A stretch of 57,955 nucleotides of DNA, from contig QCMN01000001.1 of NCBI GenBank assembly GCA_003213715.1, positions 1 to 57,955 on the forward strand, read 5' to 3'. The notes beneath the pieces were generated by a model. The model was not told the origin of the DNA and ran no database searches. It saw only the letters and a list, made by a program, of their open reading frames with translations. Source of the stretch: Pelagibacteraceae bacterium AG-422-B15 (GTDB lineage: Bacteria > Pseudomonadota > Alphaproteobacteria > Pelagibacterales > AG-422-B15). Below, piece by piece: positions 9,246 through 18,990 of the stretch; position 1 is the stretch's first letter, and every line of letters begins with the position of its first letter. Both the position numbers and the translations under genes were made by a program.

Positions 9246-9560
9246 ATGAATTTTAGACCTTTACACGATCGTGTACTCGTTAGAAGACTGGATACTGAAG
9301 AGAAAACAGCAGGCGGTATTATCATACCAGATACTGCTCAGGAAAAACCTCAAGAAGGCCAAATTGTAGCCGTCGGAAATGGAACTAAAAGTGAAGATGG
9401 TAAAGTAACACCGCTTGATCTAAAGGTTGGCGATATCGTTCTTTTTGGTAAGTGGTCTGGAACAGAAGTAAAGGTTGATGGTGAAGAACTCTGTATTATG
9501 AAAGAGTCAGACATCATGGGCGTTATAGATACAAAATCTAAATCAAAAAAGAAAAAATAA
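9246..9560 (+). CDS. groES: Co-chaperonin GroES
   Basis: Caps the GroEL chamber during protein folding. The start at 9246 ([15 protein letters not shown]) is chosen over the track's 9219 because it matches the family N-terminus and has a GGAG ribosome-binding site about 10 nt upstream. The mobile loop ([18 protein letters not shown]) and the [19 protein letters not shown] region are normal. The C-terminus carries an extra lysine-rich tail (KSKSKKKK). groEL follows after 22 bp. Confidence 0.97.
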   Translation: MNFRPLHDRVLVRRLDTEEKTAGGIIIPDTAQEKPQEGQIVAVGNGTKSEDGKVTPLDLKVGDIVLFGKWSGTEVKVDGEELCIMKESDIMGVIDTKSKSKKKK

Positions 9561-9567
9561 ATATTAA

Positions 9568-11232
<1,665 letters not shown>

Positions 11233-11254
11233 GTTGAGCTCATTAAAGCTAATC

Positions 11255-11285
11255 TAAAAAAACCCGGCCTAGCCGGGTTTTTTTA
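11255..11285. terminator. Intrinsic terminator shared by groEL and hisG
   Basis: An AACCCGGC-CTA-GCCGGGTT hairpin is flanked by a 5' A-run and a 3' T-run, so it can work in both directions between the convergent groEL and hisG. It overlaps the hisG stop codon. It is one of the few strong GC hairpins in the window. Confidence 0.9.
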
Positions 11286-11984
11286 TGAAATCCTATCTAT
11301 AAAATAATTGAGTGTATTTTCTAAATTTTTATTCCACTCAGCTACATTTGAAGTAAAAATGTTTGCAGACGACTCTAGTATAAGTCCATCATCAAGTACT
11401 CTTAGATTATTAGCTCTTAATGTTTCTCCTGATGATGTGATGTCAGTAATTATTTCTGCAAAGCCATTGAATGGAGCGCTCTCGGTTGATCCATCACTTT
11501 CTACAGTCCTATAATCAACAACCCCACAATTTGAAAAATATTCATTTGTTAAATTCTTATATTTTGTTGCAACTCTAAGTCTTTTAGAGAATTTGGTTCT
11601 GTGCAAATGGCAGATTTCTTCTAAGTCGGCCATTGTCATTACGTCAATCCATATTTCTGGTATAGCAACAACTAAATTTGCTTTACCAAAATTTAACTTA
11701 AGTTTTTTTGAAACCTTCTTGTTATAATTAGTTATTTTTTCTTGCACTAAATCGTCACCAGTTAAACCAACATGAATGGATCCTTCATCAAGTCGATTTG
11801 TAATTTCTTTAGCACTTAAGAAATAAACAATTGCATTATCAAGACCCTCTATTGCTGCAATATACTCTCTATCATTTTCAAGATTACTAAAAATTATTTT
11901 TTTTTCTTCAAACAAAGACTCCATGTCTGTTCTCAATCTACCTTTACTTGGCAATGCAATCCGAAGTTTATTTTGTATATTCAT
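11283..11984 (-). CDS. hisG: ATP phosphoribosyltransferase catalytic subunit, short form
   Basis: First enzyme of histidine synthesis: ATP plus PRPP gives phosphoribosyl-ATP. At 233 residues it is the short form that lacks the C-terminal regulatory domain and needs HisZ. Family motifs include IALPSKGRL at the N-terminus, GLTGDDLV near 85, and the PRPP-binding TDITSSGETLRANNL near 190. It follows hisZ after 2 bp. Its stop codon lies in the shared terminator. Confidence 0.93.
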   Translation of the reverse strand: MNIQNKLRIALPSKGRLRTDMESLFEEKKIIFSNLENDREYIAAIEGLDNAIVYFLSAKEITNRLDEGSIHVGLTGDDLVQEKITNYNKKVSKKLKLNFGKANLVVAIPEIWIDVMTMADLEEICHLHRTKFSKRLRVATKYKNLTNEYFSNCGVVDYRTVESDGSTESAPFNGFAEIITDITSSGETLRANNLRVLDDGLILESSANIFTSNVAEWNKNLENTLNYFIDRIS

Positions 11985-11986
11985 TC

Positions 11987-13114
11987 CTAAATCAGCTCAA
12001 TTATATTGTTATTATTAGTTGCAAATCCTACTGCTGATAAGTTCGATTTAGAGCCTAAATCTATAAGCAATTTATCATACCGCCCTCCACTGATTAATTC
12101 ACTTTGATTATCAGGATTATAAATTTCAAACATCATGCCGTCATAAAATTCGATTGAATGACCAAAGTCATTATCAAAATAATATTTTTCTATATTATTT
12201 TTTTCTGATACAGCATTCACAAAATTCTCCATTTCCTCTACTTCACTCTCAAATGAAGAAACATTATTTGATTTAGTAAATTCGCGAAGTAGTGATGGAA
12301 ATTCCGAAAGGTTACAACTTAATTTTAAAAAATTATTAATTAAATCAACAATTTTTTTTCCATCATTCTGACTTATTACATTTAGGCTTTTTAATTGAAA
12401 TCGATCAACAATTTCCTCAACAGTTCGAGCACCTAAACCTCGAACATTTTGTTTATTAATTAAATCTGTCAAGCCTTTGTCAGATACGTCATCTAAATTA
12501 AATTTCTCTTGAAGCATGCTATGCTTTTTTTCATTATCATACCCTACACCTTCACCTAATCTATCAAGTAAACTCCCGAAATATTTTCTTCTAAAAAAAT
12601 GTCTTACTAATCTCTGTTTCCATCTAATTGGCAGCTCTAATTTGTTGATAAACTGATTAAATAATTTAATGCTTCCAATTTTAATTTTATAGTTATCAAT
12701 ATTTAATTGACACATTGTATCTTCAGCTGTCTTTAAAATGTACGCATCCATCTCATGTATATTATTTAAATTTTTTTCAGAAAAAATGATCTCAATACCT
12801 GACTGATTTAATTCAATGGAATTATTTGATAACTCATTGGATGATCTGAATACAGGACCGCTGTAACATAACTTTGACTCACTGGATTTACTATTACTTG
12901 CAATAAAATTTTGACATGTTGGTACAGTCATGTCTGGTCTCAAACATTTTTCTTTTCCTGAAGTATCAGTAAACGAATACATCTTTCTTCTAATTTCTTC
13001 ACCTGAAGTTTCAAAAAATATATCCGCATCAAACAGCAATGGAAGTTCAATATAATTAAAACCAGAATTAATAAAATAATTCTTTAGATTGATATTTAAT
13101 TCTTGAAGTGACAT
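11987..13114 (-). CDS. hisZ: ATP phosphoribosyltransferase regulatory subunit HisZ
   Basis: Catalytically inactive paralogue of histidyl-tRNA synthetase that activates short HisG and gives histidine feedback. The class II synthetase fold is visible: FNYIELPLLFDADIFFETSGE, CLRPDMTVPTCQNF (motif 2-like) and SGGRYDKLL near the C-terminus. It lacks the anticodon-binding domain (375 residues). It is placed between hisS and hisG on one leftward transcript, with gaps of 5 and 2 bp. Confidence 0.9.
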   Translation of the reverse strand: MSLQELNINLKNYFINSGFNYIELPLLFDADIFFETSGEEIRRKMYSFTDTSGKEKCLRPDMTVPTCQNFIASNSKSSESKLCYSGPVFRSSNELSNNSIELNQSGIEIIFSEKNLNNIHEMDAYILKTAEDTMCQLNIDNYKIKIGSIKLFNQFINKLELPIRWKQRLVRHFFRRKYFGSLLDRLGEGVGYDNEKKHSMLQEKFNLDDVSDKGLTDLINKQNVRGLGARTVEEIVDRFQLKSLNVISQNDGKKIVDLINNFLKLSCNLSEFPSLLREFTKSNNVSSFESEVEEMENFVNAVSEKNNIEKYYFDNDFGHSIEFYDGMMFEIYNPDNQSELISGGRYDKLLIDLGSKSNLSAVGFATNNNNIIELI

Positions 13115-13119
13115 TTTTT

Positions 13120-14508
13120 TTAATTCAAAATTTCATTTAATGCTGTCATCAGGTCAGAGCGATTAATTGTTTGTTGTCCAGCTTTTGCCTCTTTCCATTT
13201 GTCTCTATCGACAATATCTTTTGAAACCTCTTTACCTTTATTTAAATCCTTAATTGATATTTCACCCTTCTTTAATTCTTCATCACCAGCAATGATCACA
13301 ATATCTGCACCTTTGCGATCGCAATACTTTAATTGCTTTCCAAGGTTTTTAGATCCAAATGATATTTCACATGCAATACCTTCATTTCTAATTTCTTTAG
13401 CCATTGAAATATAATCCGGCATATTTTGATTATCTAAATTTGCAATTACCACTAATGGATTTTTCTTATTATCTAAAAGGTCTAATTGATTTAACGCCAC
13501 AATTAATCTATCAACACCTATAGATATACCAGTAGCTGGAACATCCTCTTTCCCAAATCTTGAAATAAGTCTGTCATATCTTCCACCGCCAGCAACTGAT
13601 CCAAATACAATTTTTTCACCTTTCTCATTTTTAATATCAACAAGAAGCTCTGCTTCAAAAATCATTCCAGTGTAATAGTCGAGACCGCGAACAACTGATG
13701 AGTCAAAACGAATTGGATAATCTGGCAAATTTTTTATATAGGAGTTGAATTCTTCCATCTGGGCGTTTGATTGGTTTGAATTGGTTATAAAAGAAATAAT
13801 TTTATCAGCATCTGTCTCGCTTAAGCCCACGCCCTCCATAAAGTCACCAGATACATCTTTTCTTCCTTTTTGAAGCAACTCATTAACGCCCTCTATACCT
13901 AATCGATCTTTTTTATCTACTGCTCTAAGAATTTTTGGCAAATCGTCCTCTTTAACATCTAAGTTCGAAAAAAGTTCTGTCCATATTTCCCTATTTGAAA
14001 ATTTTATTTCAAATTGTGAAGTATTTAGGCCAAGGTCAATTAAAATATCACATACCATTACACACAGCTCTGCATCAATTAGTGTTGAATCAACTCCCAC
14101 CACGTCAGCATCAAACTGAAAAAATTCTCTGTATCTACCTGGTCCTGGTTTTTCATTTCTCCAAACTAGTCCTGATTGATAACGTTTAAATGGCTTAACG
14201 AGGTCTTGATAATTTTGAGCTACGTATCTTGCTAAGGGGGCTGTTAAGTCATATCTCAGTGATAGCCATTTCTCATCATCGTCTTGAAATGAAAATACAC
14301 CTCCACTAGGCCTGTCTACATCAGGAAGAAACTTGCCAATGCTCTCAGTATATTCAATTGTGGATGTATCTAATTCAATAAATCCATACTTTAGACATTC
14401 CTTCTCTATTATCTTAGAAACTTTTTTTCTAAGATTTAAAATTTCAATGTCACTGTCTTTAAAACCCTTCGGCAAAATTGCCTTTGGATTATTTTTAATT
14501 TTACTCAT
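13120..14508 (-). CDS. hisS: Histidyl-tRNA synthetase
   Basis: Class II synthetase charging tRNA-His, 462 residues. Motif 1 region LPKGFKD, motif 2 RYQSGLVWRNEKPGPGRYREFFQFD, the histidine loop SSVVRGLDYYTGMIFE, motif 3 ATGISIGVDRL and a C-terminal anticodon-binding domain (LVVIANLDNQN to the end) are all present. The tRNA-His in this window has A73 and G1:U72, so this enzyme would be expected to belong to the divergent alphaproteobacterial HisRS class that does not need G-1. That link is inference. It heads the hisS-hisZ-hisG run. Confidence 0.95.
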   Translation of the reverse strand: MSKIKNNPKAILPKGFKDSDIEILNLRKKVSKIIEKECLKYGFIELDTSTIEYTESIGKFLPDVDRPSGGVFSFQDDDEKWLSLRYDLTAPLARYVAQNYQDLVKPFKRYQSGLVWRNEKPGPGRYREFFQFDADVVGVDSTLIDAELCVMVCDILIDLGLNTSQFEIKFSNREIWTELFSNLDVKEDDLPKILRAVDKKDRLGIEGVNELLQKGRKDVSGDFMEGVGLSETDADKIISFITNSNQSNAQMEEFNSYIKNLPDYPIRFDSSVVRGLDYYTGMIFEAELLVDIKNEKGEKIVFGSVAGGGRYDRLISRFGKEDVPATGISIGVDRLIVALNQLDLLDNKKNPLVVIANLDNQNMPDYISMAKEIRNEGIACEISFGSKNLGKQLKYCDRKGADIVIIAGDEELKKGEISIKDLNKGKEVSKDIVDRDKWKEAKAGQQTINRSDLMTALNEILN

Positions 14509-14727
14509 TTTACTCCCACTGTAAGTAAGATACTACAAAGTGTGTTTATTTAATATAAAAAGGGGTTATTGCCCGCTGATTGTTTTTTTCAGCGAACTTA
14601 GATATGATAGTGATGATGTTTAAATTTAAACATGAAGCTGAAATGCCTTATTTATTAATAAAAGTCAAATAATTTTAAATTTTTCTTAAAGTTTATAATA
14701 ATTGCACTATTTTTATCGAAAGTAGTT
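14509..14727. other. Divergent intergenic region hisS / MFS
   Basis: Carries the promoters for the leftward hisSZG run and the rightward MFS gene. A small CGCTGA...TCAGCG inverted repeat with a T-rich loop is seen around 14577-14597. I see no RNA gene and no credible ORF here. Confidence 0.4.
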
Positions 14728-15918
14728 ATGGAAAATGATAGCAAATTAACAGTCACGTATGCCGCCTTAGGTCACTTACTAATGCATATGTTTGCTGCAT
14801 TCTATTTTGTTATAGTTCTAGCAATTGAAGACGACTGGAAGCTTAGCTACGATGAATTACTAAATCTTTGGTTTTTAGGATCTTTACTTGTGGGATTGGG
14901 AGCCCTTCCTGCTGGATGGATCAGTGACAGATGGAGTCGTTCTGGAATGATTGCAATTATGTTCATTGGCTTGGGAATTAGTTCATTATTATGTGGCTTG
15001 AGCGGAAATAAAGTTTCTTTATTTATCAGTTTATCATTGCTTGGATTGTTTTGCGCTATCTACCACCCCGCTGGAATTTCATGGGTTGTTAACACTTCAA
15101 AGGAAACTGGTAAAGCGCTTGGCTTTAATAATATTTTTGGGGGAGTAGGTATTGGATTAGGTGCCTTTTTTGCGGGTGTATTAATTGAACAATTTAATTG
15201 GCAAGCTGCCTTTATGCTGCCCGGATTGATCTCATTAGTAGTTGGACTAAGTCTAACCTATCATCTTAAATCAGGAAAAATATCATTAAAGAATATATCT
15301 TCAGAGCAATTTAAAGATAATCCTGAAAAAAATCAGATGCTAAAAATTGCAATTATTATGCTGTTAAGTATTACATGTTTGAGCTTTGTTTATCAAATTC
15401 TTCAGACAAGTCTTCCAAAGGCAATTGATATCAGACTTACTGATAGTCTTGATTTATCTACTTCAGATATCGGCTACATAGTTGCCGCGATATATATTGT
15501 AAGTGGTTTAATGAATTATGTTGGAGGTATTTTAACAGATAAATATTCTGAAAAGCTGATTTATTCAATTGGAATAGTTGGCCAAGGACTCCTCTTGCTC
15601 TTAATTGTTAGTCTTTCAAATTACTGGTTAATTGCAATAAGTCTTGCAATCGTTGCTTTTAATTCAAGTATACTGCCTGCAGAAAATTTATTACTTGCAA
15701 AATTTTCACCTGAAAAATATCAAAGCCTAGTCTACGGTATTAAATTTATTGTATCATTTACAGTTGGTCCTATTGCACTGATCATGATTTCGAGAAGCTA
15801 TGATTTAACAGGTGAATTTGGTGTACTCTACTTAGCTTTTGGATTTGTGATGATAATTATGTTTCTGATTGTATTAACTCTACCTGTAAAAAAAGTAATT
15901 ACTGGTACAGCTGGGTAG
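14728..15918 (+). CDS. Major facilitator superfamily transporter
   Basis: Polytopic inner-membrane carrier, 396 residues, about 12 hydrophobic segments. The loop 2-3 motif reads GALPAGWISDRWSRSG, a variant of the MFS motif A (GxxxDRxGRR), and TM5 has the GGVGIGLGAFFAGVL glycine pattern. The substrate is unknown. The last five codons and the stop lie inside the convergent tRNA-His gene (15903-15918), so the C-terminus TGTAG is templated by the tRNA 3' end. Confidence 0.85.
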   Translation: MENDSKLTVTYAALGHLLMHMFAAFYFVIVLAIEDDWKLSYDELLNLWFLGSLLVGLGALPAGWISDRWSRSGMIAIMFIGLGISSLLCGLSGNKVSLFISLSLLGLFCAIYHPAGISWVVNTSKETGKALGFNNIFGGVGIGLGAFFAGVLIEQFNWQAAFMLPGLISLVVGLSLTYHLKSGKISLKNISSEQFKDNPEKNQMLKIAIIMLLSITCLSFVYQILQTSLPKAIDIRLTDSLDLSTSDIGYIVAAIYIVSGLMNYVGGILTDKYSEKLIYSIGIVGQGLLLLLIVSLSNYWLIAISLAIVAFNSSILPAENLLLAKFSPEKYQSLVYGIKFIVSFTVGPIALIMISRSYDLTGEFGVLYLAFGFVMIIMFLIVLTLPVKKVITGTAG

Positions 15919-15979
15919 ATTCGAACTACCGACCTCCTGAACCACAACCAGGCGCTCTAACCAACTGAGCTACAGCTGC
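15903..15979 (-). tRNA. tRNA-His (GTG)
   Basis: Full cloverleaf with anticodon loop TTGTGGT (GTG), T-loop TTCGAAT and encoded CCA. The acceptor 5' strand GCAGCTG pairs with CAGCTGT, giving a G1:U72 wobble, and the discriminator is A73. The base before G1 is T, so no G-1 is templated. Universal bacterial tRNA-His has G-1:C73; the A73/G1:U72 form is known from a subset of alphaproteobacteria. Its 3' end overlaps the MFS stop region by 16 bp. It is transcribed after tRNA-Phe, 5 bp apart. Confidence 0.97.
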
Positions 15980-15984
15980 ATAAG

Positions 15985-16060
15985 TGGTGGCTCGAGGTGG
16001 AATTGAACCACCGACACAAGGATTTTCAGTCCTTTGCTCTACCAACTGAGCTATCGAGCC
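15985..16060 (-). tRNA. tRNA-Phe (GAA)
   Basis: Standard 76-nt tRNA: acceptor GGCTCGA/TCGAGCC, D-loop with AGTTGGTA, anticodon loop CTGAAAA (GAA), T-loop TTCAATT, A73 and encoded CCA. It is probably co-transcribed with tRNA-His just downstream. Confidence 0.98.
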
Positions 16061-16080
16061 ATTTAATTAGTGATCCTAGT

Positions 16081-16109
16081 CTTTTATTCTATAACATTAA
16101 TTCGTGCAA
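16081..16109 (-). promoter_or_regulatory. Putative promoter of tRNA-Phe/tRNA-His
   Basis: On the minus strand TTGCAC, 17 nt, TAAAAG, ending 20 bp before the tRNA-Phe 5' end. The spacing fits a sigma70 promoter; the -10 is weak. Confidence 0.4.
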
Positions 16110-16129
16110 AGAAAATATTCTGAATACAG

Positions 16130-16486
16130 TTAATCCAGAAAAACCTTTAATCTACTGATTAATTGGTCAACATTATCAAATGAATTCATCTCATGGGAAT
16201 TAATTATTAATTTAAATTCATCCTTCTCATTAATAAAAACACATGGTAGCTCTGTTTTCTCATCAACAAAATCAAGTTCTTTTAGATGATCAATATAGTA
16301 AAATCGGCTATGTGCATTTATATTATTAAGAAATTCTTTCCACTTTATTTCTTTACCTAAATTATTGTATGTAATTGAGCATAAGTTGCAGTCATAAGTT
16401 TTTGGCGATATTATTTTATGCGCCCAATCTATAAAGGCATTTCCGATACCACTTTTTGCATTATAAATAAAAATTAATTCAATCAT
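16130..16486 (-). CDS. Conserved hypothetical protein (YNAKSG...SPKTYDCNLC type)
   Basis: 118 residues, cytoplasmic. It belongs to a recognisable but uncharacterised family with the N-terminal pattern FIYNAKSGIGNAFIDWAHK and SPKTYDCNLCSITYNN; the paired Cys in CNLC may form a redox or metal site. The length is normal for such proteins. It overlaps the end of maf by 4 nt and is the last gene of that run, which suggests co-transcription. I do not know its function. Confidence 0.6.
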   Translation of the reverse strand: MIELIFIYNAKSGIGNAFIDWAHKIISPKTYDCNLCSITYNNLGKEIKWKEFLNNINAHSRFYYIDHLKELDFVDEKTELPCVFINEKDEFKLIINSHEMNSFDNVDQLISRLKVFLD

Positions 16487-17049
16487 TTATATCCAGCTGA
16501 AATAAGGAGATTTTTGACTTCAAATAAGGGTAAACCAACTACATTTGAGTAAGATCCATTTAGGGATTTGATAAAAGACTCTGCCATCCCTTGAATTTTA
16601 TATGACCCTGCAACACCTTGCCAGTCATTAGTTTTCATATAATCTTCTATATCTTGACCGCTTAATACTTTAAAACTAACAACTGTCGTAACGGTTTTTT
16701 TAAATATTCTATTTTCTAGATTTCTTATACAAATGGAAGTGCTGACTCTATGTCTTTTTCCCGATAGTCGAAGTAAGTTTTTATAAGCAATATTTTCGTC
16801 ATCTGTTTTATCTATGAGTTTTCTACCAGTATAGGCAATCGTATCAGCAGTTAAAATTACTGAGTCTTTATACTTATTTTGAAAATGTTTTAGTTTCTCA
16901 TGTGCTATACGTTTACAATATTGAAGAGGTAGCTCATTACTTTTAATGGACTCATCTATATTTGGGGAAACTATCTCACTTGGATTAATGTTAAGTTTTG
17001 CCAATAACTCAAGTCTTCGTGGAGATGCGCTGCCTAGAATTAGCTTCAA
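16483..17049 (-). CDS. maf: Maf-family nucleotide pyrophosphatase
   Basis: House-cleaning pyrophosphatase acting on non-canonical or modified nucleoside triphosphates (dTTP/UTP or m7GTP subfamilies). It has the N-terminal LILGSASPRRLELL, ADTIAYTGRKLIDK and the late GSYSNVVGLPLFE. 188 residues, normal length. It lies 12 bp downstream of infA, the standard alphaproteobacterial infA-maf order. Confidence 0.92.
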   Translation of the reverse strand: MKLILGSASPRRLELLAKLNINPSEIVSPNIDESIKSNELPLQYCKRIAHEKLKHFQNKYKDSVILTADTIAYTGRKLIDKTDDENIAYKNLLRLSGKRHRVSTSICIRNLENRIFKKTVTTVVSFKVLSGQDIEDYMKTNDWQGVAGSYKIQGMAESFIKSLNGSYSNVVGLPLFEVKNLLISAGYK

Positions 17050-17061
17050 AATAATCTCAAA

Positions 17062-17280
17062 CTACTTATATCGAAATATTATTCTGCCTTTGGTTAGATC
17101 GTAAGGTGTAACCTGAACAAGAACCTCATCCCCGGCAAGTACTCTGATTCTATTTTTTCTCATTCTTCCTGCTGTATGTGCTAATACTTCATGGCCATTT
17201 TCTAACTCTACTTTAAACATTGCGTTGGGAAGTAAATCTGTAACCTTACCCTTGAACTCTAGTATTTCTTCTTTTGACAT
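17062..17280 (-). CDS. infA: Translation initiation factor IF-1
   Basis: 72-residue S1/OB-fold factor occupying the ribosomal A-site during initiation. Almost the whole consensus can be read: [20 protein letters not shown], then [19 protein letters not shown] and [13 protein letters not shown]. It is 3 bp after hisD and 12 bp before maf. Confidence 0.97.
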   Translation of the reverse strand: MSKEEILEFKGKVTDLLPNAMFKVELENGHEVLAHTAGRMRKNRIRVLAGDEVLVQVTPYDLTKGRIIFRYK

Positions 17281-17283
17281 AAA

Positions 17284-18579
17284 TTATTTTTTTGTAAGCC
17301 TATATTCTATTGATCTTGAATGCCCGTCAAGACCTTCATTATCTGCGATTTTAATAGCACTATCTCCAACTTGTTCAATACCTTCTTTTGAAAATTCAAC
17401 AAGTGATATTTTTTTGAGAAAATCAAAAACAGATAGTCCAGAAGAAAATTTAGCACTTCTAGAAGTGGGAAGTACATGGCTTGGACCTGCTAAATAGTCT
17501 CCAAGTGCCTCAGGTGTGTTACGGCCCATAAAAACTGCTCCAGCATTTTTTATTCTTTTAAGAATATCTTCCGGATTATCAACTAATAATTCCAAGTGTT
17601 CTGGTGCTAATTTATTAGACAATAAAACAGCTTCTTCAAGATTTTGAGTGATAATTATCTTTCCATTATTTTCCCAGCTTGAAGCCGCTATATCCTTTCG
17701 AGGAAGGGAGTCTATCTGGTTCTCGACTTCTTTATTTACAGCATCTCCTAATTTCTGATCGGTTGTTAAAAGTATACTTTGTGCGCTTTGGTCATGTTCA
17801 GCTTGAGCAATGAGGTCGGCTGCAACAATTTTTGGATCATTTTTTTCATCAGCAATAATGACTACCTCTGATGGGCCGGCAAACATATCGATGCCTATGA
17901 AACCTGAAACTTGTCTTTTTGCTTCAGCAACATAAATATTGCCTGGCCCAACAATTTTATTAACAGATTTTATGGTCTTGGTTCCATATGCCAGAGCAGC
18001 AACAGCCTGGGCACCTCCTATACAGTATATTTTTTTTATTCCACAAATTTTTGCGGCATATAACACTGAAGAACTTATAGCGGTATTAGTCATTGGTGTA
18101 ACCATGGTGATATCTTCAACACCGGCTACAACCGCTGGTATTGTGTTCATAATTACTGTACTTGGATAACTTGCAGTACCACCTGGGACATAAACACCCA
18201 CTGACTCAACTGGACGCCAAACATATCCTAACTTTGAGTTAAGATTGTCTTCATAAACTAAATCATTCGGTAATTGCTTTTCATGATAAGTGCGAACACG
18301 ATCCATTGATACTTTAAGCGCATCACAAAGATCACTCGGCACGTCACGTGATTGCCTTTCAATTTCATCTTCTTCAAGCAGTATGTTGTTAATATCAAGG
18401 CTATTTTTATCAAATTGATGAGTATATTTCAAAAGCGCTTCATCTCCGTTTTTTCTAATATCGTCAATGATCGCTGCCACAGTCTGAGTAACGTCCGAGT
18501 CACTTGATCTGTTCATTGTGAGAAGATTATTAAAATCATTCTCAAAATTTTGATCTACAGAATTAATTATTTTTGTCAT
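17284..18579 (-). CDS. hisD: Histidinol dehydrogenase
   Basis: Zinc- and NAD-dependent oxidation of histidinol to histidine, 431 residues. It shows YVPGGTASYPSTVIM, the KIVGPGNIYVAEAKR region, DMFAGPSEVVIIAD, AQAEHDQSAQSIL (catalytic Glu-His pair) and the C-terminal LDGHSRSIEYRL. It overlaps the DUF2948 gene by 17 nt. This puts a second histidine-synthesis gene in the window, separate from hisZG. Confidence 0.96.
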   Translation of the reverse strand: MTKIINSVDQNFENDFNNLLTMNRSSDSDVTQTVAAIIDDIRKNGDEALLKYTHQFDKNSLDINNILLEEDEIERQSRDVPSDLCDALKVSMDRVRTYHEKQLPNDLVYEDNLNSKLGYVWRPVESVGVYVPGGTASYPSTVIMNTIPAVVAGVEDITMVTPMTNTAISSSVLYAAKICGIKKIYCIGGAQAVAALAYGTKTIKSVNKIVGPGNIYVAEAKRQVSGFIGIDMFAGPSEVVIIADEKNDPKIVAADLIAQAEHDQSAQSILLTTDQKLGDAVNKEVENQIDSLPRKDIAASSWENNGKIIITQNLEEAVLLSNKLAPEHLELLVDNPEDILKRIKNAGAVFMGRNTPEALGDYLAGPSHVLPTSRSAKFSSGLSVFDFLKKISLVEFSKEGIEQVGDSAIKIADNEGLDGHSRSIEYRLTKK

Positions 18580-18985
18580 TCTCTATTTTTTCAATATTCC
18601 AGGGTTCACCCTGATCTTCTAACTTGCATCTTATTATTTCAGTTTCGAGCTTTATAATTGCATCATTTTTGAAAAGCAATTCAATTTCTATATTTTTAGA
18701 ATTGTTAGGATAATAATTAAAAGTTACGAGTTCTAGTGTCTTATTTTTGTTCAATTGATCTATATTTTTTGAGTAAACCGATAAAACATCTTCAAAGCTT
18801 AGTACTGCTTTTATTCTTTGATCTACTTTATTTACTATTTTTTCCTCCCACATAAATCTAGTAATCATAAGAAAAAATGACCTAATTGATGGCAAATATT
18901 TGATATCGTTCACTTCAATAAGTCCGTCTTGAAGTATGGTTGAGATAATTTTTAGCTCGTCAGTATCAATTGCATTAAGATTCAT
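18563..18985 (-). CDS. DUF2948 family protein
   Basis: 140-residue protein of an alphaproteobacterial family of unknown function. The matching features are NAIDTDELKIISTILQDGLI at the N-terminus, KYLPSIRSFFLMITRFMWE and a VLSFEDVLSVYS segment. The murA-DUF2948-hisD order is itself a class signature. It lies between murA (5 bp) and hisD (overlap) and so is surely co-transcribed. Confidence 0.8.
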   Translation of the reverse strand: MNLNAIDTDELKIISTILQDGLIEVNDIKYLPSIRSFFLMITRFMWEEKIVNKVDQRIKAVLSFEDVLSVYSKNIDQLNKNKTLELVTFNYYPNNSKNIEIELLFKNDAIIKLETEIIRCKLEDQGEPWNIEKIENDKNN

Positions 18986-18990
18986 TTATC

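Noticed and set aside
11715-11740. Zur-like TGTTATAATTAGTTA inside hisG
   Set aside because: It is not palindromic and lies in coding sequence away from any promoter.
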